Positions 33,250 through 43,212 of a DNA stretch of 64,000 bases are shown here, piece after piece. The notes below the pieces were generated by a model. That model ran no database searches and was not told the DNA's origin. It worked only from the letters and a program-made list of their open reading frames with translations. Made by a program: the position numbers and the translations under genes. The stretch spans positions 418,001 through 482,000 of the forward strand of contig WPIO01000185.1 in the NCBI GenBank assembly GCA_009760855.2. Reading direction: 5' to 3'. The number at the start of each line of letters is the position of its first letter. Within the stretch, counting starts at the first letter, position 1. The DNA is from Cristatella mucedo. Lineage: Eukaryota; Bryozoa; Phylactolaemata; Cristatellidae.

Positions 33250-34380
33250 TACTTGATCTTATTGAAAGCGGTACTTCCGGAGCTGTGACGTAGCATGTAA
33301 GGCTACATGTTTCTCGTTCAATTTACCAAGAGTAACACTTGATTTTAGTTTTATCATTTTTAGAATATTGCTGGGCCTTCGACAGTGTAATCTTTGCATA
33401 GATGGATGTAAAATTTCTATCTGACATCCTCTTCACGAGTGAGGTGATTGGCTGAAGCTCGTGTGAAATTGTGATAGTTCGCTTATGCTGCTGTTTCTTC
33501 TTTGCTTTGCGTAAGAAATTCATTTAGTGTTGCTCTCACTGCGTAGCTCGTGTTTTGTTAGTCAATAATTTTTGGATCAACGATTGCCAGTCAATGTAAG
33601 TGATTGTTACATCCTGCGGGTTCCAATTGAAATAATTTTGACGTTGGAATTTTAATTATTAATACATAAAAAATAGTTCTTTACATATCTTTCTACGCGA
33701 TATTATCCGACACTCTAGTGCTGCATAGCATCCCCTGCGATGACCGTGAGATTGTGGTGTTGCTTGATTTTGGGAAAATCCGTGACCTGGGCATAATCTT
33801 TCTTGTAACATTCAGCGTCTCTTGACAATACTGAGCTTAATTTCAGTAGCCTTACACCAAGACACCATGTCTTTTTCTGCCAACGCCTGCACAAACTTTC
33901 CAGCCGCTGCCGAACGACTTTACGTTGTGCTATTCACTTCGTCAATGCCCCAGTACATGATATGAATTCGCAAACTTCCTCCTCGCACTAGGGAGTCCTG
34001 TGTAAGGCGGGCCTGACCTATCTTCTTCTTCAATATACATTCGAGCTCTGGCCTGATATCTTTGCAGTGATTGTATGTGAGTGGCCAGTGTACATGGATG
34101 TCAAACAATAGCTGCTTAGTGGAAGGTTTTAAGTCTTCATTAGTCGTTACCTATCGGTGGACCGTTCATGGCGTGCCTATAGGAGTCTTGCTGTATTCCC
34201 AGCGCCCCCTATAAAACAGGGAATTTTTCAATATGAGCCCTCATTTTAATGGCTGCGCGGGACTCATTCTGGTAAGACCTCGCTTTTCGTAGCTTACGGT
34301 GAATTTGAAAGTAGATTTATTACAGCTAATAAGATTCCCAAAAATCCACTATCTCTCTAACTGCCCTACCGACTGCATGT
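33250..34380 (-). other. unassigned, possibly decayed LINE linker
   Basis: The minus-strand frame at 33920-34108 (with DIRPELECILKKKIGQARLT) could be the linker that follows a LINE endonuclease. This is suggested mainly by its position next to the endonuclease remnant at 34.4-34.9 kb. Nothing else is recognisable. Confidence 0.25.
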
Positions 34381-34399
34381 TGCTCACCATGCAGGCTAC

Positions 34400-34900
34400 T
34401 AAATCTGTCTTAAGCAGTAACTAGATTTGTTACGGGCGTTAGATCTCCTGTGAAGGACCATCTACCCAGAGCTATGGTTGTCATGGGCCGGCAAGTATTA
34501 GACATTCTCTTCGCATCCCAAATTTTTCCAATTGACCTGCCGAAGGCGTGGGAGAGCCTATTGATTATCAACCGACAAATGTCCGCTCGCAAAAATATCA
34601 AGGGGCTACTCGTCCATGAACAGGTTGTATAAGGTATCTGCATTTGTGATGACCAAAACATCGATGACGCGATGCTCTGGTGGCGTCGTGTCTCAGACAG
34701 CTACGGCCGGCTTCTCATTCTTTCAGAACGTGTGATCCGGTGAGGTGGGAGGGTGGGTTGGTGTTGGCGTTCGTCGTTCGTGCTAGGTTGTAGTACCGTC
34801 AGCTATATTATAGTGCCGTAGCCGCTGTTAGAATTAGTCGCTATTAGAATCCCATTAAAATCCAGGCCTCCCACAATTACGATCTACCAAACCCGTTCTT
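34400..34900 (-). pseudogene. decayed LINE AP-endonuclease domain remnant
   Basis: On the minus strand a translation near 34880-34820 reads IVIVGGLDFNGILIATNS, resembling the conserved VGDFN block of LINE endonucleases. About 50 codons further on, HRVIDVLVITNADTLYNL resembles the NILDLVLTND block, followed by a degenerate SDH-like position (ASGHLSV). Stops interrupt the frame. Which LINE family it belongs to cannot be told, because the LINE-A and LINE-B copies here lack their 5' parts. Confidence 0.45.
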
Positions 34901-35597
34901 GATGTCCTGCCTTCTTTATGGAGGATTTTGTGGAGTTCCTAATTGAAATATACTTGTCTGAGAGGCCTTCACGATTGCTTAAGACATCAAAAATCACACT
35001 AGTTTCCATAGCAACCGTCGGGTAGGATCATGTGCGGACTTACGGTGAACCCTTGCATTGTCACATACTGTCGTTATGCAACTTACATCGGTGGTCATGT
35101 CATGAAGCTGGCGGTCAGAAAGGGTGTATGCCCGAGTGGCTGTGCTGCATGCCCACTGACTATCTTGGATACCTTTAGCGTTCCGTCGAATGCTAACTGC
35201 AGCGTCAGGTTTTTACAAACCAAAACACAATTGATATTGAGAAATGCTTGACATCTGTGTGTGATTCAGCATTCCTTGCTCTGTACCCACACTCTTCCGA
35301 CAGCCTAGATATATCGACGCACTACACTGGAAAGTTAAACTTAGAAGGGGGGCTAGCTACTAGCTCCTCTGCAGTCTGTCCATCTAGGGAGTTTCTCATA
35401 TAGATAAAATGACCCCCCCATGAATAGTTTCGCCTTAACTGGGCTTTTAACCTTCCCGCGGCCGACCTATCTTGTAGGTGTCTAAAAGGGTGACGGCACT
35501 TACGGGTCGTGGCAATTGGTTTAAGAGGTCTGCAGAGCTAGAGTCTTTATGGCTACGTCAACACTAAAAGCCCCATCTAAAGCTGAGGCCTTTTTAA

Positions 35598-36300
35598 CAA
35601 TAAGAATAAGAATAAAAACACATTTGTTTAGCGTGCTCAGAGAACAATATTTTTATAGGCACTTTACATACGGTGCAAAGGAAGAATGATTATACGGTTG
35701 GTAATACGATTCAAAATGTCAGCAAACATAAAATAGCTATAAGTGACATGCGAAGGGTCAGTATAAAAAGATGTTTAGTGGCAGCGTGTACAGTGTCAGC
35801 AGGCATAAGCATACAAAGGAAGAATCGTATTGACCCACTAATGGCTGCGACAGATAGGTATGTTTTTAGTTTCTTTTTAAAATTAGGACATGTCAGGGGA
35901 GGTCATGGCACAAATCGGAAGTGATTTTCAGGCTGTTTGAACATAAGCACTAAAACCACGATCTCCAAAAGATTTTAGGTTTGTGTGAAGTGTAGCTGAA
36001 AGAATGGATTCGGAAAAGCGGATGGTACGATGATTAACCTAGTGGGGGAGTAGTTCTGATAGGTTACGAGGAGCCAGACAAGGAAGAGACCTAAATGTGA
36101 GTGACAGAACCTTGAAGTCACAACGCTGCTTCATTGGAAGCCAGTGAAGCTCGGCAAGAAGTGATATGATATGGCAACTGCAAAGCTAACAACAGAAATA
36201 CCTAGCCACAAAGCCCCTTCATTGGAAGCGAGTTTTTCACCAACTGACACTGGATGGTGCAAATAGATAAGCAAATTGGATGGAGTATTTTCCTTTCAGT
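35598..36300 (-). mobile_element. LINE-A old copy
   Basis: An AATAAGAATAAG tail and degraded hairpin at 35598-35680 are followed by the 3' UTR and C-terminal coding region up to about 36300 (CAGAACCTTGAAGTCACAACGCTGC corresponds to the FKVLSLTF block). It is diverged and broken. Confidence 0.75.
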
Positions 36301-36527
36301 GAGCATGAATTTAGCAATGTTGCATATGTTGTAAAGAAATCATGATCAAGTAATTGGTGGCAGCATGCACTATTTCATCCAGCATGTGCATGCGTGGGAG
36401 GTGCATGTGCCTGTGAGTGTCTATGTCTGTGTGTGTCTGTATGTATGTGTATGCACGTGCGCCGATACACAAGCGTCCTTTGAAGTCTTTTGCTGGTGCG
36501 CTAATTGTTTTGAAGTTATAGGAATCT

Positions 36528-36715
36528 AGTAGGATTAGCCCAGGGCCACTTTACTTTCCCTTCACTACACGAGTCATGGGTTCGAGACCTGCAGAAAACA
36601 ATGCCTGCTACTAGTTGAGTGATGATCGCCAAGGCATATGTAAAGTGCTTAGAAAGAGATTAAATTCTCTGAGGACACTATAAAGTACATTATTAGTATT
36701 ATTATTATGTCGCTG
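36528..36715 (+). mobile_element. SINE2-like head joined to a LINE-A-type 3' tail
   Basis: GGATTAGCCCAGGGCC is A-box-like and ATGGGTTCGAGACCTGCAG is a good B-box. These are followed by GATGATCGCC and then AAGTGCTTAGAAAGAGATTAAATTCTCTGAGGACACT and an ATT-rich tail, which is the LINE-A hairpin end. It may be a chimeric SINE or two adjacent insertions. Confidence 0.5.
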
Positions 36716-36719
36716 AAAG

Positions 36720-37215
36720 TAGGCAAACTTGAACGTGGAGCAGATGTGGCTGTCCAATGAAAGGTCACTTTGGAACATGACACATATATTTCTTACAGAT
36801 TCAACAGGAGATATGCTGGCGGAGCCGATTGTGAGCGTTGGCCTCCAATTTCTCAATCGCAATTGGTTTGCCAGTAACTAGTAAACTGGTTTCATCATCA
36901 TATACTTAAGAAAGTTGGCTGCCATCTATGTGCGGATGTCATAAATACATCCAGCAAGGGAGGTGAGAGAATTTGACGTGCTGGAAGGCTGGGAGAGATC
37001 AAATCATATGTACAACTGAGTGTCATCTTCATAGAAGTAAAAGCTTAGTTGTGATTGAAAAATACACCGGCTAGATGGAGAATGCATACCGTAAAAAGGT
37101 CTAGACCAAGTACATAGCCTTGAGGTAACCCATACTTCAGCGATTCCTCGGATGATCTTAGGATGATACAACTGGTAGCAGCAATCAGTTGAGCTGAGAT
37201 GGCCCAGGATGGATA
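36720..37215 (-). mobile_element. LINE-A fragment (palm region)
   Basis: The minus-strand frames contain IGSASISPVESVRNICVMFQ and, further upstream, FYFYEDDTQLY (the RT catalytic motif with YADD changed to YEDD). The copy lacks its own 3' end and is interrupted by stops. Confidence 0.75.
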
Positions 37216-37309
37216 AAGCACTTGTCTGATCACGTGGCAATCAAGCCTCTACCAGCAATCTACTCATCCATTGAATCCCATAAAGCTGAGGTACCACAGT
37301 CTGGCTTCG

Positions 37310-37600
37310 GTTCTACCGTCGTGCGAGATATGAGAGCTTTCATTCAAATGGCCGTCAGTCATCTTGGGAGCCTTAAGGTATGGGTAACTTCCGTTTGCAG
37401 TGTCTTGGACCCAGTTTCTTTACATTGCTTATGCTAACTCAGTAGCCAATGTGATCTCGAGACTCAACCCCAGCTTTCATTTCTATGCTGATTTTGCACA
37501 GCTAGGCGATTCCTTTGTCTCTAATGAGCCTTGCTCGTCATCCAACTGACTTACCACTCAGGAAAACCTGCGTCGTCGACCACCCTCAGACCCCGATGGT
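37310..37600 (+). mobile_element. reverse transcriptase fragment, LINE (family uncertain)
   Basis: In one frame NVISRLNPSFHFYADFAQL resembles the DVIAKHNLGFHFYADDTQL block of LINE-A, but it differs enough to suggest LINE-B or an old copy. It has no intact ends. Confidence 0.45.
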
Positions 37601-37602
37601 AA

Positions 37603-38536
37603 TGTAATGTAATGTATCTCCGTCTGTAACTCCACAAAGTCATAAAGACCATGTGGGTGTTAAGCAGGAGAGTTTTGTATAGCGCACTCACAGCCTAATC
37701 TGCTTTCGGTACGCATTCGGTAGCCAACAGACTTCGTCTCACGCAACAAAGAGAAAGTGGGAAGCATAGCAGAGTCAGGAGAGCAGTTGAGGTAGTGAGT
37801 AGCATAGAAGTAGCAGCTCAGGACCGCTGAAAAAGACGTGCCATAGTCGTCAGTAGGAGAGTAGCTGTCGTTGCGTAAGAATTGTGGAAGCGAGTTCCAC
37901 AGTCTAGGACCTGCAGAGCTAAAGCTACTGTCGCCAACTGTCTTTAAGCGGAGGAATGGGACAGCTAATTTATTGTCCACACAGGACCTCAGGGCATGAA
38001 CAGGCTGAAACGGATGCAGCAGTTCATCTAGATACGAAGGAGCCAAGCTGAGGCCGGCCTTGTGGGTCAGCGTAGGAAATTTGCTCTGTATCCTTTGCTC
38101 AACCGGCAACCATCCCAGCTCTTTCAGCAAAGGTGATACGTGCTCAAACCGCTGGGACTTGAAGACCAGCCTTGCAGACATATTAATAGTCCGCTGTAGT
38201 GGCATAATAGCTTTCTTTGGCAGCCTAGCCAAAAGGGAATTACAATAATAAAGCTGAGACAGAACTAAAGAGCTAGTTAAATTTTTTGCAAGCCACTGTG
38301 GGAGACAGCTCCTAATCTTGGATAGGGATCGGATGTAATGGCTAGCTGTAGAGGCAGTCTTCTGAATGAAGCTTTTGAAATTGAGGCAGTTGTCGAACAC
38401 GACACCTAAATTACGAGCACGTGGTGAAGGTCGCACAATAGCATCACCTATTAGAACAGCAAAGCCTTTTAATCCAGCCACACGCTTAGGGTGTCCTATG
38501 AGCAGAAGTGTAACTGACTTCTTGAATTAAAGCGGT
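37603..38536 (-). mobile_element. LINE-B copy, 5'-truncated
   Basis: The 3' end is an (ATTAC)n tail seen as GTAATGTAATGTAATGTA at 37603-37617, followed by ATCTCCGTCTGTAACTCCAC. The coding part above it (37660-38481) is open over 273 codons. The tail motif and C-terminal protein differ from LINE-A, so this is a second family. Its 5' end is replaced by a LINE-A copy at about 38530. Confidence 0.85.
37660..38481 (-). pseudogene. LINE-B ORF2 C-terminal region
   Basis: The frame contains ARNLGVVFDNCLNFKSFI, LPQWLAKNLTSSLVLSQLYYC, FEHVSPLLKELGWLPVEQRI and GPRLWNSLPQFLR. These are the same conserved post-RT blocks as LINE-A, with clearly different sequence. The RT domain itself is missing. The last part of the frame, beyond the NSLPQFLR block, is probably 3' UTR read through. 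Confidence 0.8.
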
Positions 38537-39400
38537 GACAATAATAATATTATTATTGATAATAGTGATAACACATTGTTCATAGTGCCCTCCAAAAAAT
38601 AAATCTGTTTCTGGGCACTTTACATTTGGTGCAAAGGAAGCATAATCGATTGGTTGGTGGTAGCTGCTTGATGACAAGCATAACCTGGGTAAAGGGGAAA
38701 TGCACAGGGTCAGCATGCAAGTTTGGTTAGTGGCAGCATGCACAGTGTCTGCACGCATAAGCACATAATGAACGAAACGCACGGTCCCACTACCATGTGT
38801 GATAAATAGACGCAATTTTAGTTTTTTTTAAATGTGGTCAAGTCAGGAGATGTCATGACGCAAGCCGGAAGTGAGTTCCAGGTTTTGGGAGCATACGAAC
38901 TAAAGGCACAGTCTCCAAAGAACTCGAGGTTCATCCGAGACATTCGTAAAGACTTTGAATACGAAAATTGGGTGGTACAATGCTTAGACTAGTGGAGGAG
39001 TGAATCTGATAAATGGACTGGAGCCAACAAATAAAGGAATTCAAAAGTGAGTAAAAGAACCCTGAATTCGATAAATAGCTTGACTGGGAGCCAGTGCAGG
39101 CCAGATATGTGCAGCTAATGTGGCGATCTACTGAAAGGTCACATTGGAACAGCAAACCAGATTTCGTGCAGATAGAACAGGAAATATGCTGCCGGAGCCG
39201 ATTGTGAGCGTTAACCTTTCAAAGTCTGACTTACACTCGGATCATCCATAACTAATAAGTTAGTTTTAATCATCTCTTAGTTGAAGGAAATTTGCCGCCA
39301 TTCATGTGTGGTTGTCATCAATCATGCAGCTAGGGAGTCGAGAGAATTTGACGTGTGTGAGGGCTGGGAGGTGTGATAGCGGAGCTGTAACTGAACATGT
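38530..39400 (-). mobile_element. LINE-A old copy
   Basis: An (AAT)-type tail, the hairpin remnant (TAGTGCCCTCCAAAAAATAAATCTG), the 3' UTR, and coding remnants up to the palm region (TTTAATCATCTCTTAGTTGAAGG corresponds to the LKLNDDKTNLL block). Internal deletions are present. Confidence 0.75.
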
Positions 39401-40200
39401 TGGCAGAGGGTGGTTGAGCTAGTTTCGCCAAAGCCGCTGGTCAGGCCGAAGCTCGACGCCGATCTAGGGCGACGACGAGTGGCCTTAGATCGAACCGCTT
39501 TCCAGCAATATAGCCTGAGCCAAAAACAACGGGGAACTAAACATAACTACTTGGGGCCCTAGGTACATTAGGCCACCGGGCAGGGGCTCGAAGCAAACAC
39601 GAGGTCTGCCCTCTCGACGTGGGAGGACGATCTCGGACCAGAGCAAGCTCAAAGATGAATGGCAATCCACACAAGGACCAACCGCGAAAATATTTGTACG
39701 ACATTAGCTGCAGTAACGGGCATTTGCTCTTTCGGTACAACTCAGCTCACGAAGGGGCTTTGAACAACGCACTACAGGTGAAATGCGGAATGTAAAAGCC
39801 GTAACAACAAGCTTACTCATCTCCAGCCGCGCTCTGGACTTTGGGGTCCAATGACTTAGTGTGTGTGACCGCATTGCCGAAGCATGCTTTACCCATCGAG
39901 ATGATTAACTCGGCGAAAGCGAGAGCGAGAGCGTCTAAGGCCACGACTAAGCCGGTCAACATCACATCATCATGATCCCTAGTTACCTGATGTCATAGCA
40001 TATCCGGAACCGCCTATAGGTCAGGCTCTGGCCCATTCGGTGACCTTTACCTTACAGCCTTCCTATCCCAGCCAACCAAACCGAGCCTGGCTGGGTACAG
40101 AACTACCGGTTCGGATCCACAAGAACGTGACCAATCAGAAGAGGCCACGCTCGTGCTTGGGCACGGTTTATAAGATAACATGGCTGCCAATAAACCAGAA
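39401..40200. other. unassigned sequence
   Basis: I recognise no gene here. It might contain more of the Gypsy-like element that is recognisable from about 40254, but no protease, gag or LTR signal was found. Confidence 0.35.
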
Positions 40201-40253
40201 TCGTCGACCGAGCGGTGCTCTCTTAACGTACCAGTTTTAAGTCCGATTGCGAA

Positions 40254-40600
40254 GTGCACCGTTGTATTGAATGGAAGTGCCTAAATCAAGTAGTGTTCCG
40301 CGAAAGGTACGTACAAGCTGCGCTTGATGATGTTTTGCATAGGCTTGTTGGTGATACGCAGTTCTGTAAGTCGACTGTTTCCAGCGGGTTTTGGGCTATT
40401 CCGTTTTCCCACGAAAGCGCTCGCTTACCGACTTGTATACTAATATTAGGATGTTTTTTATTTCGCCGGCTGCCTTATGGCACCAGCGTGCCGGGGATCT
40501 TTCAGCCGCTAATGCACGACCTCTTGGGTGAGATCAAAGGTGTAGCCGCTTATATAGACTATGTTTTAGTGTACAGATCCATGGTGGCTAAGCATAGAAA
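40254..40600 (+). pseudogene. Ty3/Gypsy-type retrotransposon reverse transcriptase fragment
   Basis: The translation shows the conserved Gypsy RT order: FRERYVQAALDDVLHRLVG, SSGFWAIPFSHESA, FLFRRLPYGTSVPGIFQPLM and then GVAAYIDYVLVYRS. The catalytic YIDD motif reads YIDY, so the second catalytic Asp is lost. The frame is cut off at about 40600 where a LINE-A tail-like sequence begins. No LTRs, RNase H or integrase were identified. It is an inactive relic of an element class that copies RNA into DNA in cytoplasmic particles. Confidence 0.75.
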
Positions 40601-40655
40601 AATATTAATAAGAACATTGTATACACTTGTTATAGTGCCCTCTAAGGGCGCTATG
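40598..40655 (-). mobile_element. LINE-A 3' tail-like insertion
   Basis: AATATTAATAAGAACATTG followed by TATAGTGCCCTCTAAGGGCGC looks like a LINE-A (AAT)n tail and hairpin end on the minus strand, inserted into the Gypsy fragment. Confidence 0.45.
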
Positions 40656-41137
40656 ATGTATCCAGTATACCATACTATACAGTACTATATAGTCTCCTCC
40701 GTATGCCTGACTATGGACAGTAAGTCCCGATCTTTTATCTGCTTCTACATGATTGGGCTTAGTTGGCCTAATTTTTTTAATGTCTACAATTAAACATAAC
40801 CCGTCTGGGTGATGATGTACAGCGTGCATAGTCAGACTGCAAAATCTTCGAAAATATCTGCTAGTGCCATGTTATAGCATTCTATTTATGATGACAGGTT
40901 AGAAGGACGATTGAGCAGCATGGGCAAGGAAGTTTTTTGAAGCGGACAGCAATGATGCCAAGGGTCTTAAGGTTTCGCGATTCACGTGTGACTTTATGTG
41001 CCGAAAAGGGCACACCATGTAGACTTTATTGAGTTTAGCAGAATTTTATAATCATAGTTGATGATTTTATGCATTTTTAGGAGAGAATCAAGTCACGTTT
41101 GTGACCCTAAATGTGAGTACGACCACATACAAGAGCC

Positions 41138-41642
41138 ACAATAATAATAATAATAATAACACATTTGATGTAGTGCCTTCAGAGAACTCAATCTCTTTCT
41201 CGGCACTTTAAATTTGCTGCAAGGAAGCACAATCAAATGATTAGTGGTAGCATGTTTAGTAAGCAAAAAGTATAACATGATTAAGGGTGACACGCACACT
41301 GTCAGCGTTTGCGAAACTATGAGTCAGTCACTGCCCAAAATTCAGTGCTCGTTTGGAGACCCTACCTTTAGTTCGCGTGCTCCCAAATCCTGGAACTTAC
41401 TCCCGAATTTCGTCAGGACATCCCCTGACTTGTCTACCTTTGAAAAGAAGCTAAAAGCGTATTTATTTATCTTAGTATTTAGTGGTTCCCTGGGACTCAT
41501 AATTTATATGCTAATGCATGCTGACACTATGCGTGCTGCCACTAAACATAGTTGCATGCTGACCCTGTGCATGTCACCCCTAACCTTATTACTCTTGTTG
41601 TTCATTGAGCATGCTACCAGCAATCATTCGATCGTAGTTCCG
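41138..41642. mobile_element. two opposed LINE-A fragments
   Basis: A minus-strand 3' end ((AAT)n, hairpin, 3' UTR) covers 41138-41317. A plus-strand C-terminal coding end and 3' UTR (SPDLSTFEKKLKAYLF readable near 41420) covers about 41330-41640, without its terminal hairpin. They look like one insertion broken by another. Confidence 0.7.
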
Positions 41643-43135
41643 TGATAATAATAATAATAATCCACTCGATAAAGCCCCATCAGATAACTCAATCTCTTTC
41701 TAGGCGTTTTAAATTTGCTGCAAAGGAAAATGCGATTTAATCGTGAGTAATATCATGCTTGATAAACAACATGAATAACATGGTTAGGGGTGACATGCAC
41801 AGGGTAAGCATGCGAGTGTGGTTAGTGGCAGCATGCACAGTGTCAGCACGCATAAGCACACCAAGGGCGAATTACCGGGACCCACTAATGCTGTTCTAAA
41901 TAGGCGAGTTTTAAAGTTCTTTTTGAATGTGGTCAAGTCAGGGGATGTTGTGACGGAAGTCGGGAGGGAGTTCCAGACTTTGGGAGCATATGAACTAAAT
42001 GCATGGTCTCCAAAGGATTTAAAGTTTGTCCGAGGTATTGGTAAGCAATTGGATTCCGAAAAGCGAGTGCTACGATGCATTGGCCTGGTGGGGGAGTATA
42101 TCTGAGAGATAGGCTGGAGTCAAAGAATGAAGTGAGCTGAAAGTGAGCGACTAAACCTTGAAGTGGATCCGTTGCTTGACTGGTAGCCGGTGCAGGTCGG
42201 CGAGAAGTGGTGTGATGTAGCAACTGCGACGCTCACGACAGACAAGCCTAGCTGCAGAGTTTTGCATATGCCGGTAGGCCAGCAAGCAGTGAGTTACAGA
42301 AGTCCAGACGGGATGTCACAAATGCATGGACCAATTTAGACGTGATATCCTTATCTAAACAAGCCCGAATTTTAGTAATGTAATCTAGCTGAAAGTAGGC
42401 AGACTTAATGGTGGAGCTGATGTGGTCGTCTAACGAGAGGTCACTTTGGAATATGACAGCTAGATTTCGAGCTGATTTAACAGGAGATATGCTGACAGAG
42501 CCAACTTTGAGCGTCAGCCTTTCCAATTTCTGAATCACACTTGGTTTGCCCATAATTAGGAAGTTAGTTTTATCATCGTTTAGTATAAGAAAATGTGTTG
42601 CCACCCATGTGCGGATGTCATCAATACATGCAGCAAATGAGTTGAGAGAATTCGAGGTGCTCGAAGGCTGGGAGTGATCAAAGTAAAGATACAACTGAAT
42701 GTCATCCACATAGAAGTGAAAGCCTAGATTGTGCTTCGCAATCACATCAGCAAGAGGGAGAGCATGAACTGTGAAAAGAACCGGACCTAGCCCGGAGCCC
42801 TGAGGTACCCGATATTTCAGAGATACCTCGGATGATCTTTGTCCATTCACGTCAATACTCTGGAGTCTCCCACTGAGATAGGACCTGAACCAGTGCAGAG
42901 CAGCGCCAGTGACGCCCATGCGAGAAGAGAGGCGTTCCAGAAGAACTTAATTGTCGATAGTAATGTCAAAAGCTGCCGAAAGATCGAGCAAAACAAGCAG
43001 ACACTCTACCTTTTCTGCATTCCTAAGTGCGTCGTTGTACACCGTAAGCATTGCTGATTCTGTGGAGTGATTAGCTCTAAAGCCATACTGGAACTTACTA
43101 GCAAGGCTTGAAGTTTTAATATATGAATTCAGCAA
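41643..43135 (-). mobile_element. LINE-A copy, 5'-truncated
   Basis: The (AAT)n tail and hairpin at 41643-41705 are followed by the 3' UTR, the C-terminal domain (41784-42080), and RT palm and thumb (42248-42919) with the catalytic motif as FYVDDIQLY. The fingers run to about 43135. A short deletion near 42265 removes part of the CAIRRLQLVQNSAARL block. The copy ends abruptly at a plus-strand LINE tail. Confidence 0.85.
42248..42919 (-). pseudogene. LINE-A reverse transcriptase palm/thumb (partial)
   Basis: An open frame of 223 codons has FRSYLSGRLQSIDVNGQRSS, VPQGSGLGPVLF, FYVDDIQLYLYFD and LILNDDKTNFLIMGKPS. RT motif C reads YVDD rather than YADD, a substitution compatible with activity in other RTs. 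The frame is cut at both ends. Confidence 0.8.
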
Positions 43136-43212
43136 GTTTGAAGTGCTTGGAAAAAGATTGAGTTGTCTGAGGATGCTATATCAATTGTATTATTAATATT
43201 ATTATTATAATT
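43136..43212 (+). mobile_element. LINE-A 3' tail fragment
   Basis: AAGTGCTTGGAAAAAGATTGAGTTGTCTGAGGATGC followed by an ATTATT-rich tail matches the LINE-A hairpin end on the plus strand. Confidence 0.65.
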
